Shown piece after piece: positions 37,721-45,904 of a DNA stretch of 64,000 bases. Source of the DNA: Lachnospiraceae bacterium (lineage in GTDB: Bacteria > Bacillota > Clostridia > Lachnospirales > Lachnospiraceae); contig CAJTDK010000010.1 in assembly GCA_910575105.1 (NCBI GenBank), positions 1-64,000 of the forward strand, written 5' to 3'. The notes under the pieces were generated by a model that made no database searches, was not told where the DNA came from, and was given only the letters and a program-made list of their open reading frames with translations. How positions within the stretch are numbered: the stretch's first letter is position 1; the number at the start of each line of letters is the position of its first letter. The position numbers were made by a program, and so were the translations under genes.

Positions 37721-38608
37721 CTACCTCTGCCCATCATCCCCGCCAAGTTCAAGGACAATCAGCTCCGCCGGGTTAAACAGCCGGACGCATATGGTATGGA
37801 CGCCCAGACCTTTACTGACGACGATATCCTGATCCCCCTCCCGGTAATGGTCGCCGGAATATCTGGGGAACAGGCTGAGGGCCGGGGAGATGGCCCCCAC
37901 GCCGCCTGGGAAGCGCACGATGCCCCCGTGGAGGTGGCCGGAGAGCACCAGATCCGCTCCCCACGCAAGATACTCCTCCATATATGCCGGATTGTGGGCA
38001 AGAAGAATCTCATAGTCCTCTTTTTTTGCCTTCCCAAGACGCTCCTCTATAGCCCCGTCCGGGATGGGATGCTTTTTCAAATGACCGTAGCACTCCTCTG
38101 GAATCTCCAGCCCGTTAAGCCTGATCCTGCATGTTTTGCACAAAAGCTCCTGAGATGCATTTTCCAGAAAATGCACGCCCGCGCTCTCCAGCTTTTCCTT
38201 ATATTCCGCATAGGATGCCTGGTAATGCTCCGGGTTCTCCTTCATCCTCTGCTCATGGTTCCCGTTGGCGTAATAGACCGGGTACTGCCCCGCAAGCCCC
38301 GACACAAGCTCAAGGGCAACGCGAAAGGAGCTTTCCCGTTTCCCCACGAGCATATCTCCGCCGATAAGGATGAGAGCAGGATCCGCCTCCCTGATCTTCT
38401 TTAGCAGACGCTCATTTCCCCTGCCGTAGGACTGATTGTGGAGATCGCTTAAAAACACAAGCCTTATCCCTTCTCCTGTCCCGTTAAGCTTTTTCGACCT
38501 GATCCGGTAAGTCACCGTGCAAAAGTGATGAATCTCCCGCCAGACCTCCCCGCACAAGAAAGCCGCCGCGAAAGCCGCCGCCCTAAATATTCCCTTCATC
38601 TCCACCAT
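37721..38608 (-). CDS. Membrane-anchored calcineurin-like metallophosphoesterase
   Basis: The 295-residue protein has one N-terminal hydrophobic segment (about 5-20) followed by the metallophosphoesterase motifs in order: FLSDLHNQSYG, LIGGDMLVG, GNHEQ, LLAHNP and SGHLHGG. It resembles YkuE/YaeI, which act on lipid-linked or nucleotide phosphates near the membrane. The ATG at 38608 shares a base with the HAD gene stop (TGATG), so the two are coupled. A much longer open frame upstream is only the HAD gene out of frame. Confidence 0.9.
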   Translation of the reverse strand: MVEMKGIFRAAAFAAAFLCGEVWREIHHFCTVTYRIRSKKLNGTGEGIRLVFLSDLHNQSYGRGNERLLKKIREADPALILIGGDMLVGKRESSFRVALELVSGLAGQYPVYYANGNHEQRMKENPEHYQASYAEYKEKLESAGVHFLENASQELLCKTCRIRLNGLEIPEECYGHLKKHPIPDGAIEERLGKAKKEDYEILLAHNPAYMEEYLAWGADLVLSGHLHGGIVRFPGGVGAISPALSLFPRYSGDHYREGDQDIVVSKGLGVHTICVRLFNPAELIVLELGGDDGQR

Positions 38609-39414
38609 CAGACCTCTCCCCTGCTTTTTTTGTATTCCTGATAAAGCATCTCCATATCCGCAAAGGTATAATCGGGCATAAACTCTGCTTCCGCCAGATC
38701 CGCGGGGCGAGCCTCGCCGGTATAGACCAAAGCCGTCTCCACCCCTGCATTGATCCCGCAGGCGATATCGGTGTAGAGGCGGTCTCCCACCACCAGCACC
38801 TCCTCCGGCCTGGCATGTACCTGCTCCGTACAGAGTGCCACGATCCCGGCATCCGGCTTTCCGATGTAACGGGGCGTCCTGCCCGTCGCCGCATGGAGCA
38901 TAGCACAGATACCTCCGCAGTCCGGCACGAACCCGAAAGCCGTAGGGCATCGCAGATCCGGATTGGTGCCGATAAAGTCCACGCCCTGCCGGAACAAAAG
39001 CTCGCAGGCCGCCTCCACCTTCTCATATCGGAGCATGCGGTCAAAGCCTGCTACCACGCAGGCCACATCCGGCTCTGCACACTCAGTAACTGTAAGGCCA
39101 AAGCTTTTTACCTCCTCCACAAAGGACGGCGTGCCAAGCACAAAAAGCTTCTTCCCGCTGTAATGCTCCTTCAGGTGGCAACAGGAAGCATAGGAAGCTG
39201 TCATAAACTGGCTCTCCTGCGTCCTGATCCCCCAACGCGCGAACTTCGCCACATAATCCTTCCTGCTCTTTACCGAATTATTCGTAATATAAAACGCCCG
39301 CCCTCCGGCGGCTTCTATATACGCGATCAGCTCCCTGCTGCCCGGATACAGCATATCGTCTACCGCCAGCGTTCCGTCTATATCGAACAAGAAATATTTT
39401 TTCTCTGCAAGCAT
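38608..39414 (-). CDS. HAD-IIA family phosphatase (NagD/AraL-like)
   Basis: The 268-residue phosphatase has the HAD motif I FDIDGTLAVDD (nucleophile Asp10), motif II TNNSVKSR, the HAD-IIA cap, motif III Lys in GKPDAG and motif IV VGDRLYTDI. Members remove phosphate from sugar phosphates, nucleotides or PLP. It is translated with the phosphoesterase downstream. Start follows AAGGAGAGGGATC. Confidence 0.93.
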   Translation of the reverse strand: MLAEKKYFLFDIDGTLAVDDMLYPGSRELIAYIEAAGGRAFYITNNSVKSRKDYVAKFARWGIRTQESQFMTASYASCCHLKEHYSGKKLFVLGTPSFVEEVKSFGLTVTECAEPDVACVVAGFDRMLRYEKVEAACELLFRQGVDFIGTNPDLRCPTAFGFVPDCGGICAMLHAATGRTPRYIGKPDAGIVALCTEQVHARPEEVLVVGDRLYTDIACGINAGVETALVYTGEARPADLAEAEFMPDYTFADMEMLYQEYKKSRGEV

Positions 39415-39477
39415 GATCCCTCTCCTTATTCATATGATTTCATTATACAATTTAGCATAAAGAGATTGTTTCCACAA

Positions 39478-39714
39478 CTAGTACATCGAAAAATAAGTAT
39501 CTATCTGTATCACGCAGGATGATTTTTCCTGAATACTTCCTCCGTCTGCCTTCTGCAAGCCGAGTATCATCTTCATCAGCGTAGTCTTTCCTGCACCGTT
39601 GACCCCCAGAAGTCCATAGGTCTTTCCTTTGTACAGCTGAAAGCTGCACTGTCTGATTACCTGCGCCTGCCCATAGCTTTTTTCAACAGAATTAACTTCT
39701 ACAACAGTCTGCAT
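39478..39714 (-). pseudogene. ABC transporter ATPase, truncated N-terminal fragment
   Basis: From the ATG at 39714 the frame reads VVEVNSVEKSYGQAQVIRQ, Walker A GVNGAGKTT, then MILGLQKADGGSI, all normal for a BcrA-like ATPase. After about residue 60 it turns into unrelated sequence (QEKSSCVIQ) and stops. The Q-loop, signature and Walker B are missing, and no permease follows, so it is a broken gene. Operator-like palindromes survive upstream. Confidence 0.85.
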
Positions 39715-39763
39715 ATTTTCTCTTTTCCATACCACTCGCCGGTATGTTTATAATTGAAAAGAT

Positions 39764-39788
39764 ATCTGCCCCATGCTGCGGGGCAGAT
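39764..39788 (-). terminator. Terminator after the 39.9 kb membrane protein gene
   Basis: ATCTGCCCC and GGGGCAGAT form a 9-bp stem followed on the minus strand by ATCTTTTC. Confidence 0.6.
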
Positions 39789-39821
39789 AATTTTACCTAT
39801 CGATAGTATGTATATGCAATA

Positions 39822-39845
39822 ACATACCGCCGGTAAGTCTGTCAA
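39822..39845 (-). promoter_or_regulatory. TTGACA element with overlapping TetR-type operator
   Basis: The perfect dyad TACCG-C-CGGTA (39825-39835), extended to AC..GT outside, lies directly after TTGACA (39840-39845), in the -35/-10 spacer. The -10 is weak (TTATTG). A related CATACC/GGTATG pair is at 39728-39746. These are like TetR/AcrR operators ahead of efflux genes; no TetR gene is in the window. Confidence 0.45.
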
Positions 39846-39854
39846 TTTTCCACA

Positions 39855-40523
39855 CTACATCAGCAGAAAAATCCCGGATACCAGCACTGCTCCTGACAGG
39901 AGAAATACCAGCCCGCCGATCTGCTCTACGGCCTTTCCCTCCTCCGACAGCTCCGCCCTGCGGTATCTCCACCGGTTCAGGAGGAAAAATGAGCTTTCCG
40001 GATCCTTGATTGCAAAGATTCCCAGCGCATAAAGAACTGTTCCCAGCAGAATGAATCCGGCTGATCCCCTCACTCCCAGAGCGCCGCGGCTGATCCTACA
40101 CAGGGCGTCGCTCAGCACCTCTTTCCTCACCGCTAAAGGTTCTCCCCCGTCAGTAACCGTAACTGCTCCTTGGCTGTAAATGATGGGCATCCCTTCCCGG
40201 TCAAGAAGGCAGCCGTTCCCCCAGGTGCCTTCCGTCACCGCGCCGTCTGTATAGATGACCTCCACATCACTGCCCGTCCAGCGAATCTCTGCCTCCTGCT
40301 CCTGCCCGTCAAGGACAATATACGCACGCTCTGTCTCTCCCTGCCTGTAAAGCTTAAGATAATTATCCTTGTCCGCCTGATAAAGCCCGCTGCCTTCCCT
40401 GTAGAAAAAATCATCGCCCAGATCGATTCCCTTGCGCAGCCCGGTCCTGCCGCCTGACACCAGACATATGATGTATAAGATCATAGCTGCCGCTAAACAT
40501 ATTCTGCCTTTTTTCCCTTCCAT
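39855..40523 (-). CDS. Membrane protein of unknown function (DUF6199-like end)
   Basis: The 222-residue protein has an N-terminal membrane segment (about 8-23), an extracytoplasmic beta-rich region with a possible immunoglobulin-like or META-like look (YIVLDGQEQEAEIRWTGSDVEVIYTDGAVTEG), and two C-terminal helices around LNRWRYRRAELSEEGK. The end resembles the small two-helix DUF6199 proteins. No function is known to me. It stands alone, with a terminator downstream. Confidence 0.65.
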   Translation of the reverse strand: MEGKKGRICLAAAMILYIICLVSGGRTGLRKGIDLGDDFFYREGSGLYQADKDNYLKLYRQGETERAYIVLDGQEQEAEIRWTGSDVEVIYTDGAVTEGTWGNGCLLDREGMPIIYSQGAVTVTDGGEPLAVRKEVLSDALCRISRGALGVRGSAGFILLGTVLYALGIFAIKDPESSFFLLNRWRYRRAELSEEGKAVEQIGGLVFLLSGAVLVSGIFLLM

Positions 40524-40604
40524 TTTCCGTCCTTTCTGCTGTCCTGCCCTGAATCCTTTGCCGCCTGCTCCTTTTCCTTTAAAACATTTTATATACCTGT
40601 GCGT

Positions 40605-41040
40605 TTATGTTATCATAAATCTGCCATTCTTTCCAATATTTTCTGATAAAACACTTCTGTTTCCCCATCCTTTTCTAACGTATCCAGAAAAAAGCGTATT
40701 GTAGTTGTCCAGGTTCGTTAATCGCTGCTGATATTCCAACTGTGGCTGCAGACTGCGGATATTTTCCAGTGTCTCGTAGAATTCTTTCTTGTAGGGACAG
40801 CTGCTGTACAGTTTGAAACGAATAGTATCTATGCGCTGTTTTCTCATGCTGACAGCAAAAGCCAGTCGTCTGAACCAATTGAAGAAATTATAAGCTAATG
40901 CATGCACCTGAAGGCGGTTTGCATTTACCAGTTTGGAGGAACTGCTTACAGAGGCAAAATCAAAACCGCTTTTGCCTTCTTTGATGAAGGAATCTTCCGG
41001 TTCACAAAGTTCCCAGTCATCAATCCCTTTACACCCCTGT
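40605..41040 (-). pseudogene. IS1380-family transposase remnant
   Basis: One frame reads GIDDWELCEPEDSF, VNANRLQVHALAYNFFNWFRRLAF, MRKQRIDTIRFKLYSSCPYKKEFYETLENIRSLQPQ, matching the C-terminal third of IS1380-type transposases. An internal stretch after RIDTIR that the family keeps (LKIAAK...ARYIT-like) is missing in frame, apparently lost between two similar K-L words. The frame has a stop just upstream at about 41042 and no N-terminal DDE domain. I saw no terminal inverted repeats. Confidence 0.75.
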
Positions 41041-41116
41041 TATGCGTTTGTTTCCATCTCTTGATGTGACCGGTTATAGAGCAGGCTTTACCCAACAGAC
41101 AAAAAATTTACTGTAT

Positions 41117-41164
41117 TTGACAATTTTTTACCATTTATATGATACTGTCAGACCATCTCATATG
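41117..41164 (+). promoter_or_regulatory. Promoter with ACCAT direct repeats before the LytTR regulator
   Basis: TTGACA (41117-41122) and GATACT (41141-41146) are separated by 18 bases. ACCATTTATATG (41130) and ACCATCTCATATG (41152) start 22 bases apart, about two helical turns, as expected for LytTR-type binding. Confidence 0.45.
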
Positions 41165-41230
41165 TTAATATAAAAATGTTAGGCTCAAAAAGCATTTATG
41201 ACGCATTACAATTCTGTTTCGGAGGCTGTT

Positions 41231-41959
41231 ATGACAATCGCGATCGTAGATGATTCTTCAAAGGACATCGCACTTTTATATGAATATCTATGCCGGTACT
41301 GCAACGAACACAAGATCCATACCTCGATCAAAACATTTACCAGCGAGAGGGCTTTTCTTGACGCCTTTAAGACCGAAAAGCATGACCTTATCTTTCTCGA
41401 CATCTTCATGCAGGACTTGAACGGCATCCAGATTGCAAAGGCCGTCAAAAAGCTTCATCCCAGATGCCAGATCATCTTTTCGACCTCCAGCAGGGAACAT
41501 GCCATCAAAGCATTCCGCCTTCACGCCCTGGATTATCTGCTGAAGCCTTATACCTATGCCCGGCTTGAGGACGCGCTCAACTGTTATGAACATGCTGCCG
41601 CAAAGTTCACTCATTATATCGAGCTTAAGGAGGGGCGCTTCCAGACAAGGATTCTTATCACGGATATTATGTATGTAGACTACCACAATCATTATATTCA
41701 GGTACATACTCCGTTAAAGGTCGTCCGCTCCTATATGTCCTTCGGGGATTTTTCCCCGATGCTCTCTGCCTATGGACAGTTTTTGTGGTGCTACCGGAAC
41801 TGTATGGTCAATATGGATTATGTGGATTCCTGGGAGGACAGCGACTTCATTCTCAAAAACGGAGAACACCTGCCCATCATCAAATCTCAGCGCAAACAGA
41901 TCATCCAGACATATGCCAACTATATTTTTGATTATGTTAACGGAGGTGAGATATCGTGA
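41231..41959 (+). CDS. LytTR-family response regulator (AgrA-like)
   Basis: The 242-residue protein has a receiver domain with DDS (7-9), Asp57 (FLDIFMQD) and Lys in YLLKPY, then a LytTR DNA-binding domain (YIELKEGRFQTRILITDIMYVDYHNHYIQVHT...). The ATG at 41231 follows GGAGGCTGTT. It overlaps the kinase gene by 4 bases. AgrA-like proteins usually serve peptide quorum systems, but no peptide or AgrB gene is present. Confidence 0.92.
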   Translation: MTIAIVDDSSKDIALLYEYLCRYCNEHKIHTSIKTFTSERAFLDAFKTEKHDLIFLDIFMQDLNGIQIAKAVKKLHPRCQIIFSTSSREHAIKAFRLHALDYLLKPYTYARLEDALNCYEHAAAKFTHYIELKEGRFQTRILITDIMYVDYHNHYIQVHTPLKVVRSYMSFGDFSPMLSAYGQFLWCYRNCMVNMDYVDSWEDSDFILKNGEHLPIIKSQRKQIIQTYANYIFDYVNGGEIS

Positions 41960-43281
41960 CACCGGCTCATATTGTGAATACGTTTTGCTTTATCCTTCCC
42001 TGCTTTATCCTTCTGCTCCTTACTTTCAGGGATCATCTGCGCACCCCTGTCCTCATCCATGTTTCCGGAGCCATCCTTCTCTATCTTGCAGTCACCTTTT
42101 ACGGCTCCAGTACATATGCCAGCTTTGTCTCATTGCCGCTGAAATACATTGCCATCGACCTGGCTACCATCACTCTTGGCGCAGTCATCTTTGACATGGC
42201 CACCGGATACCGCCTGGGGCACGGCATTTTTATCGTTTCCATCGCAAAATGCTACGCAGAACATGTCACACTTCTTTCCATGTATATCTGTTTTCTGCTC
42301 CGGGGCCGTCTGCCTTCCTATGATACGTTCGATGCGTCCTTGATCAGGACTGTCCTGACTGTCGTTACCTTTCCGCTCATATACCGCTTTTTCCGGAGAT
42401 CACTGCGCCCTGCCCTGGACTATACCGCTTCCTTTTCCATGTGGAATCAGGTGTGGATCATCCCGATCTGCAACAACCTCCTCTATAACATGCTGTTTTC
42501 CCTGAATATATCCTCGCCTGACTTAGCGCCAGGCAGGTTTTTCTACTTTATCCCGCCGCTCTGGGTGCTTCTCACCTTCGCCACCTATATTCTGATCATG
42601 AAAATGGTCGTTGTGATCACGGAAAATGCAAATCTTCTGGAAAAGCTCCATATATCCGAAACTGTCTCTGCCTCACAGCGCAAGCAGACGGAGTTCCTCC
42701 AGCTCCAGATCGAACAGACCAGCCGGCAGCGCCACGATATGCGCCATCATCTTGTTGTGATCGACACATATATTAAGACGAAGGATATCGAGGGGCTTAA
42801 CACCTATATAAAAGAATACCGCTCCTCCCTGACTCCGCCGGCAGGCGTCTACTGCGAAAATCTTGCCTTAAATTCAATTATCGGGTACTACAAAGAGCGG
42901 TCAGAAGAAAAAGGCTCATCCTTTAACGTCCAAGTCTCCCTCCCCAAGGAACCGCTTTGTCCGGATATAGACCTGTGCGCCATCGTCTCCAATCTTCTGG
43001 AAAATGCCGCCGAAGCCTGCGCAAGGATGAAGTCTGAAAACAGCTTTATCAATGTAAAGATATCGGCCACGACCAACTCCCTCCTTGCCATCATCGTCGA
43101 AAATAGCTATGAAGGAGAGATTCAGAGATCTGGTAACACCTTTATTTCCTCCAAGAAAAAAGGACGAAAGGGGATCGGTATCTCCTCTGTCCTTAATATC
43201 GTTGAGCAATATAATGGATTATCAAAATTCGCATACCAGAACCAGGTATTTCAGGCATCGGTCCTGCTGAAGGTCAGGTAG
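41956..43281 (+). CDS. AgrC-like sensor histidine kinase
   Basis: The 441-residue kinase has about six N-terminal membrane helices (to about residue 220), a coiled linker, His in RQRHDMRHHL (near 258), and the short AgrC-type ATPase domain: SNLLENAAEAC (N-box) and GIGISSVLNIVEQYNG (G-box). The GTG start follows GGAGGTGAGATATC. Without an AgrBD pair its signal may be a peptide from elsewhere or another ligand. Confidence 0.9.
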   Translation: MTPAHIVNTFCFILPCFILLLLTFRDHLRTPVLIHVSGAILLYLAVTFYGSSTYASFVSLPLKYIAIDLATITLGAVIFDMATGYRLGHGIFIVSIAKCYAEHVTLLSMYICFLLRGRLPSYDTFDASLIRTVLTVVTFPLIYRFFRRSLRPALDYTASFSMWNQVWIIPICNNLLYNMLFSLNISSPDLAPGRFFYFIPPLWVLLTFATYILIMKMVVVITENANLLEKLHISETVSASQRKQTEFLQLQIEQTSRQRHDMRHHLVVIDTYIKTKDIEGLNTYIKEYRSSLTPPAGVYCENLALNSIIGYYKERSEEKGSSFNVQVSLPKEPLCPDIDLCAIVSNLLENAAEACARMKSENSFINVKISATTNSLLAIIVENSYEGEIQRSGNTFISSKKKGRKGIGISSVLNIVEQYNGLSKFAYQNQVFQASVLLKVR

Positions 43282-43320
43282 AGGCCGAAACACCGGCCGC
43301 GGGATTTACGTCTGCCGCAC

Positions 43321-44526
43321 CTAAAGGCAGCTCATGTAATGATCTGCAATATACTGGCGGTAAAACGCTGCAAACCGCGCCACGCTGCCAATCTCTACAT
43401 GCTCGTCCGTGCAGTGCGCCTGCCGGTCATCTCCCGGTCCTGCGATAACAAAAGGAACCGGAAGTATTGGAATAAGCTGGGAGGCATCCGTATAAAAATG
43501 GGTTCCGCGGGGAATCCCGGAAAGCCCCATCTCCTGCGCAAGGCTCAATATACGTTTTACCTTCTCATCGCTTTCCTTTGTCCCCACTGCCGGACGGCAG
43601 TTCAGCGTTTCTATGCTAATACCTGCCCCCGGATGCTCTGCCTGTAGCGCCTGGCGTATCTTTTCGGCATGTTCCTTTACCTCATCGCAGGAAATTCCCG
43701 GAACTGTGCGGATGTCCAGTACAATCTCTGCCTCCGGGGGAATCATATTGGTCATGATTCCGCTCTTTATTTTCGTCACAGACACGCTGGCTCTTCCCAG
43801 AATCGGGTGTTCCCTGGCAGATTCTAGATATCTTTTCATCCGCCCGGCGAAGGCATATGCGATTTCCGCCGCATTTATGCCAAGCTCCGGTCTTGACGCA
43901 TGGGCGGCCGCCCCCTTAACCAGCGCCGACAGCCAGACAGCGCCTTTTTCGCAGATGCTGATCTGTTCGTCCGATGGCTCACAGATGATCACTTCCTCCA
44001 CTCCCGACAAGAGACCTGTCTCAGCGATCATTTGTATCCCCAGTCCTTTGTATTCTTCATCGGCAGTAAAGCAGAAATAGACGCTTTTCTCAAGCAGATG
44101 CCTTTCCTCCCACAGCTTTTCCATAGCCAGGATCATTGCCGCCACGCCGCCTTTCATATCCGCTGTCCCCCGCCCGTACATTACCCCGTCTTCTGTGTAA
44201 GCCTCAAGGGGCGGGTACTTCCATTCTTCTTCCCTGCCACAGGCCACCGTATCCAGGTGTCCGATCAAGGCAGCGCCGCCGTCCTCCGGCCACCCGCCGC
44301 TTTTTGTCTCTCCTCTGAGTTCTACGACCAAAGAAGCCCTTCCCTGCCCATGGTCAAGTTTCGTATACTCTGCATCTTTCGGAAGTCTGCCTATGATGAA
44401 GTCCACAAGCCCTTCCTCATTCCCCGCCGGCTGGCAGGTATCTGTCCTGATCAGTCTCTTCAGCAGCACATCGCACTGCTCCTCAGAAGGTTCCCATATA
44501 TTTCCCGTCATTTTATTCTGCGGCAT
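43321..44526 (-). CDS. M20-family metallohydrolase (ArgE/DapE/ACY1-like)
   Basis: The 401-residue zinc hydrolase has ALIGHLDTVACG, GRGTADMKGGVAAM, catalytic FTADEEYKG and CEPSDEQ, plus a dimerisation insert, so metal ligands and base are intact. Family members cleave N-acyl groups from amino acids or small peptides. It overlaps the amidohydrolase gene by 14 bases and is the last gene of the ECF cluster. It differs clearly from the other M20 gene at 48.5 kb, so each may act on a different intermediate. Confidence 0.92.
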   Translation of the reverse strand: MPQNKMTGNIWEPSEEQCDVLLKRLIRTDTCQPAGNEEGLVDFIIGRLPKDAEYTKLDHGQGRASLVVELRGETKSGGWPEDGGAALIGHLDTVACGREEEWKYPPLEAYTEDGVMYGRGTADMKGGVAAMILAMEKLWEERHLLEKSVYFCFTADEEYKGLGIQMIAETGLLSGVEEVIICEPSDEQISICEKGAVWLSALVKGAAAHASRPELGINAAEIAYAFAGRMKRYLESAREHPILGRASVSVTKIKSGIMTNMIPPEAEIVLDIRTVPGISCDEVKEHAEKIRQALQAEHPGAGISIETLNCRPAVGTKESDEKVKRILSLAQEMGLSGIPRGTHFYTDASQLIPILPVPFVIAGPGDDRQAHCTDEHVEIGSVARFAAFYRQYIADHYMSCL

Positions 44527-45892
44527 TATTTTTCCCTCCCTGTCTTACCTGTGCATACATGGCCAGATCTCCAACACCCGTTTTTCTTACCATGCCGAAC
44601 TTGCTTACCCATCCCCCGGCGCCTGTATGTCTTCTCACGATCCGGTGTTCAAATGACACGATCTGGCCGTTCACGATAGTATACGTAGCAAGCTTATCAT
44701 CCGTATCTACCACTGCGATATTGGCCAGAGCCCCAACTTCCAGATGTCCCGTCTTTTCCCTCCACCATGGATTTTGCGTCCTCTCCGCTAAAAGTTCTGC
44801 CGGGTTGCAGGTCATGGACGCCACCGCCTGGCTCAGCGTCAATACACCCGTCTGAGACAATTCCAGGATGGCCGGAATATTATCTCTCGTATCGCCAAAG
44901 CCCTTCATCGTCCCGTGGTTCTGCCCGTCTGAAACCAGAATCCTTACCTTTCCCTCCGAAAGCGCGTCATAAGCCGCCCTCTGGGACTTTTTTGTCATCT
45001 GTAAGCCCTCCCTGCTGCCAAGCCCCGGCCGGAGCATGGTAGTGACAAACTCACCGGTAATCTGTCTTCCGTCGATGAGCTTTAACACTCTTTGGATGCC
45101 CTCCGCCGGATCACCGTGTGTCCCGCATCCTGCCGCCGTCACATGGGCGAGATGGAGCGGCCTTCCTTTTGACAGTCCCGCCATCCGCTCCGCATGCTCC
45201 GGGTCCTGGGTATGGGACATATAAAGAAGCCCCGCCTCAGCGGTGATCTCATAGATCTTTTCAATCCCTTCATCTGGCATGATAAAATGCCCCATATGGT
45301 CCTTAATGCCAATGGTCAGATTCGCCGTAGTATTCGTAATACTGTTTCTAGTCATTTTATCAGACAGCACCTCTGCCTCTGCCTCGCCCCTGAACATTGA
45401 GACCAGCTCCTGTACCGTCATCCGTGTTCCCAGTACATTGGCGGCGCCTAAGTACACCCCCAGGTTCAGGGGAACGCCTCTGTCCACCTCGGCTCCCAAA
45501 AGCGCCGGAGCCATAAACGTGTTCCCCGCTCCCGGCGACAGGCCTATCGTTACGCCATCCTCTGCCGCGCAGAAGACAGAGCCTGTACTGACCTCAAACA
45601 AGTCCCCCAGATGAAGGTGCATATCCAGAAGTCCCGGCATCACCAGCAATCCTTCACAGTCAATAATTCTGTCCCCGTTTTCCGGCCTGATCATCCCGCC
45701 GGCCTGATGCACGACTCCGTCGAGAACCGCCAGGTCCATCACCTCATCCTTGTTATTCCCGGGATCCACCACGCGGCCCCCTTTTAAAATCAGACGTCCC
45801 CCAAAAGGGACGTCTGCGTATATCTCCTGCATCTTGTTTTTCTCAACATGCGCCAGATTTTCATTCATGAAACTCATCTTATTTTTATACAT
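44513..45892 (-). CDS. Amidohydrolase with carboxylated-lysine site (dihydroorotase/isoaspartyl dipeptidase-like)
   Basis: The 459-residue enzyme has the amidohydrolase plan: a beta-sandwich start, DMHLHLG (HxH, near 96), Lys in TIGIKDHMG for metal bridging, His in MSHTQD and LAHVTA, and Asp in LVSDGQNH. Relatives hydrolyse cyclic ureides, N-acyl-D-amino acids or isoaspartyl peptides. It follows the LacI gene by 12 bases. The start at 45892 after GGTGGAAAT is tentative; later in-frame Met codons (residues 9 and 21) are alternatives. Confidence 0.88.
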   Translation of the reverse strand: MYKNKMSFMNENLAHVEKNKMQEIYADVPFGGRLILKGGRVVDPGNNKDEVMDLAVLDGVVHQAGGMIRPENGDRIIDCEGLLVMPGLLDMHLHLGDLFEVSTGSVFCAAEDGVTIGLSPGAGNTFMAPALLGAEVDRGVPLNLGVYLGAANVLGTRMTVQELVSMFRGEAEAEVLSDKMTRNSITNTTANLTIGIKDHMGHFIMPDEGIEKIYEITAEAGLLYMSHTQDPEHAERMAGLSKGRPLHLAHVTAAGCGTHGDPAEGIQRVLKLIDGRQITGEFVTTMLRPGLGSREGLQMTKKSQRAAYDALSEGKVRILVSDGQNHGTMKGFGDTRDNIPAILELSQTGVLTLSQAVASMTCNPAELLAERTQNPWWREKTGHLEVGALANIAVVDTDDKLATYTIVNGQIVSFEHRIVRRHTGAGGWVSKFGMVRKTGVGDLAMYAQVRQGGKNNAAE

Positions 45893-45904
45893 ATTTCCAC
45901 CAGC

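Noticed and set aside
37721-38950. Long form of the phosphoesterase with 114 extra N-terminal residues
   Set aside because: The extra part is the HAD gene read in another frame; the coupled ATG at 38608 has a good ribosome site.
40908-41230. AgrD-like peptide gene upstream of the LytTR regulator
   Set aside because: The stretch is a transposase remnant followed by promoter sequence; no short frame with ribosome site and Cys-containing core was found.
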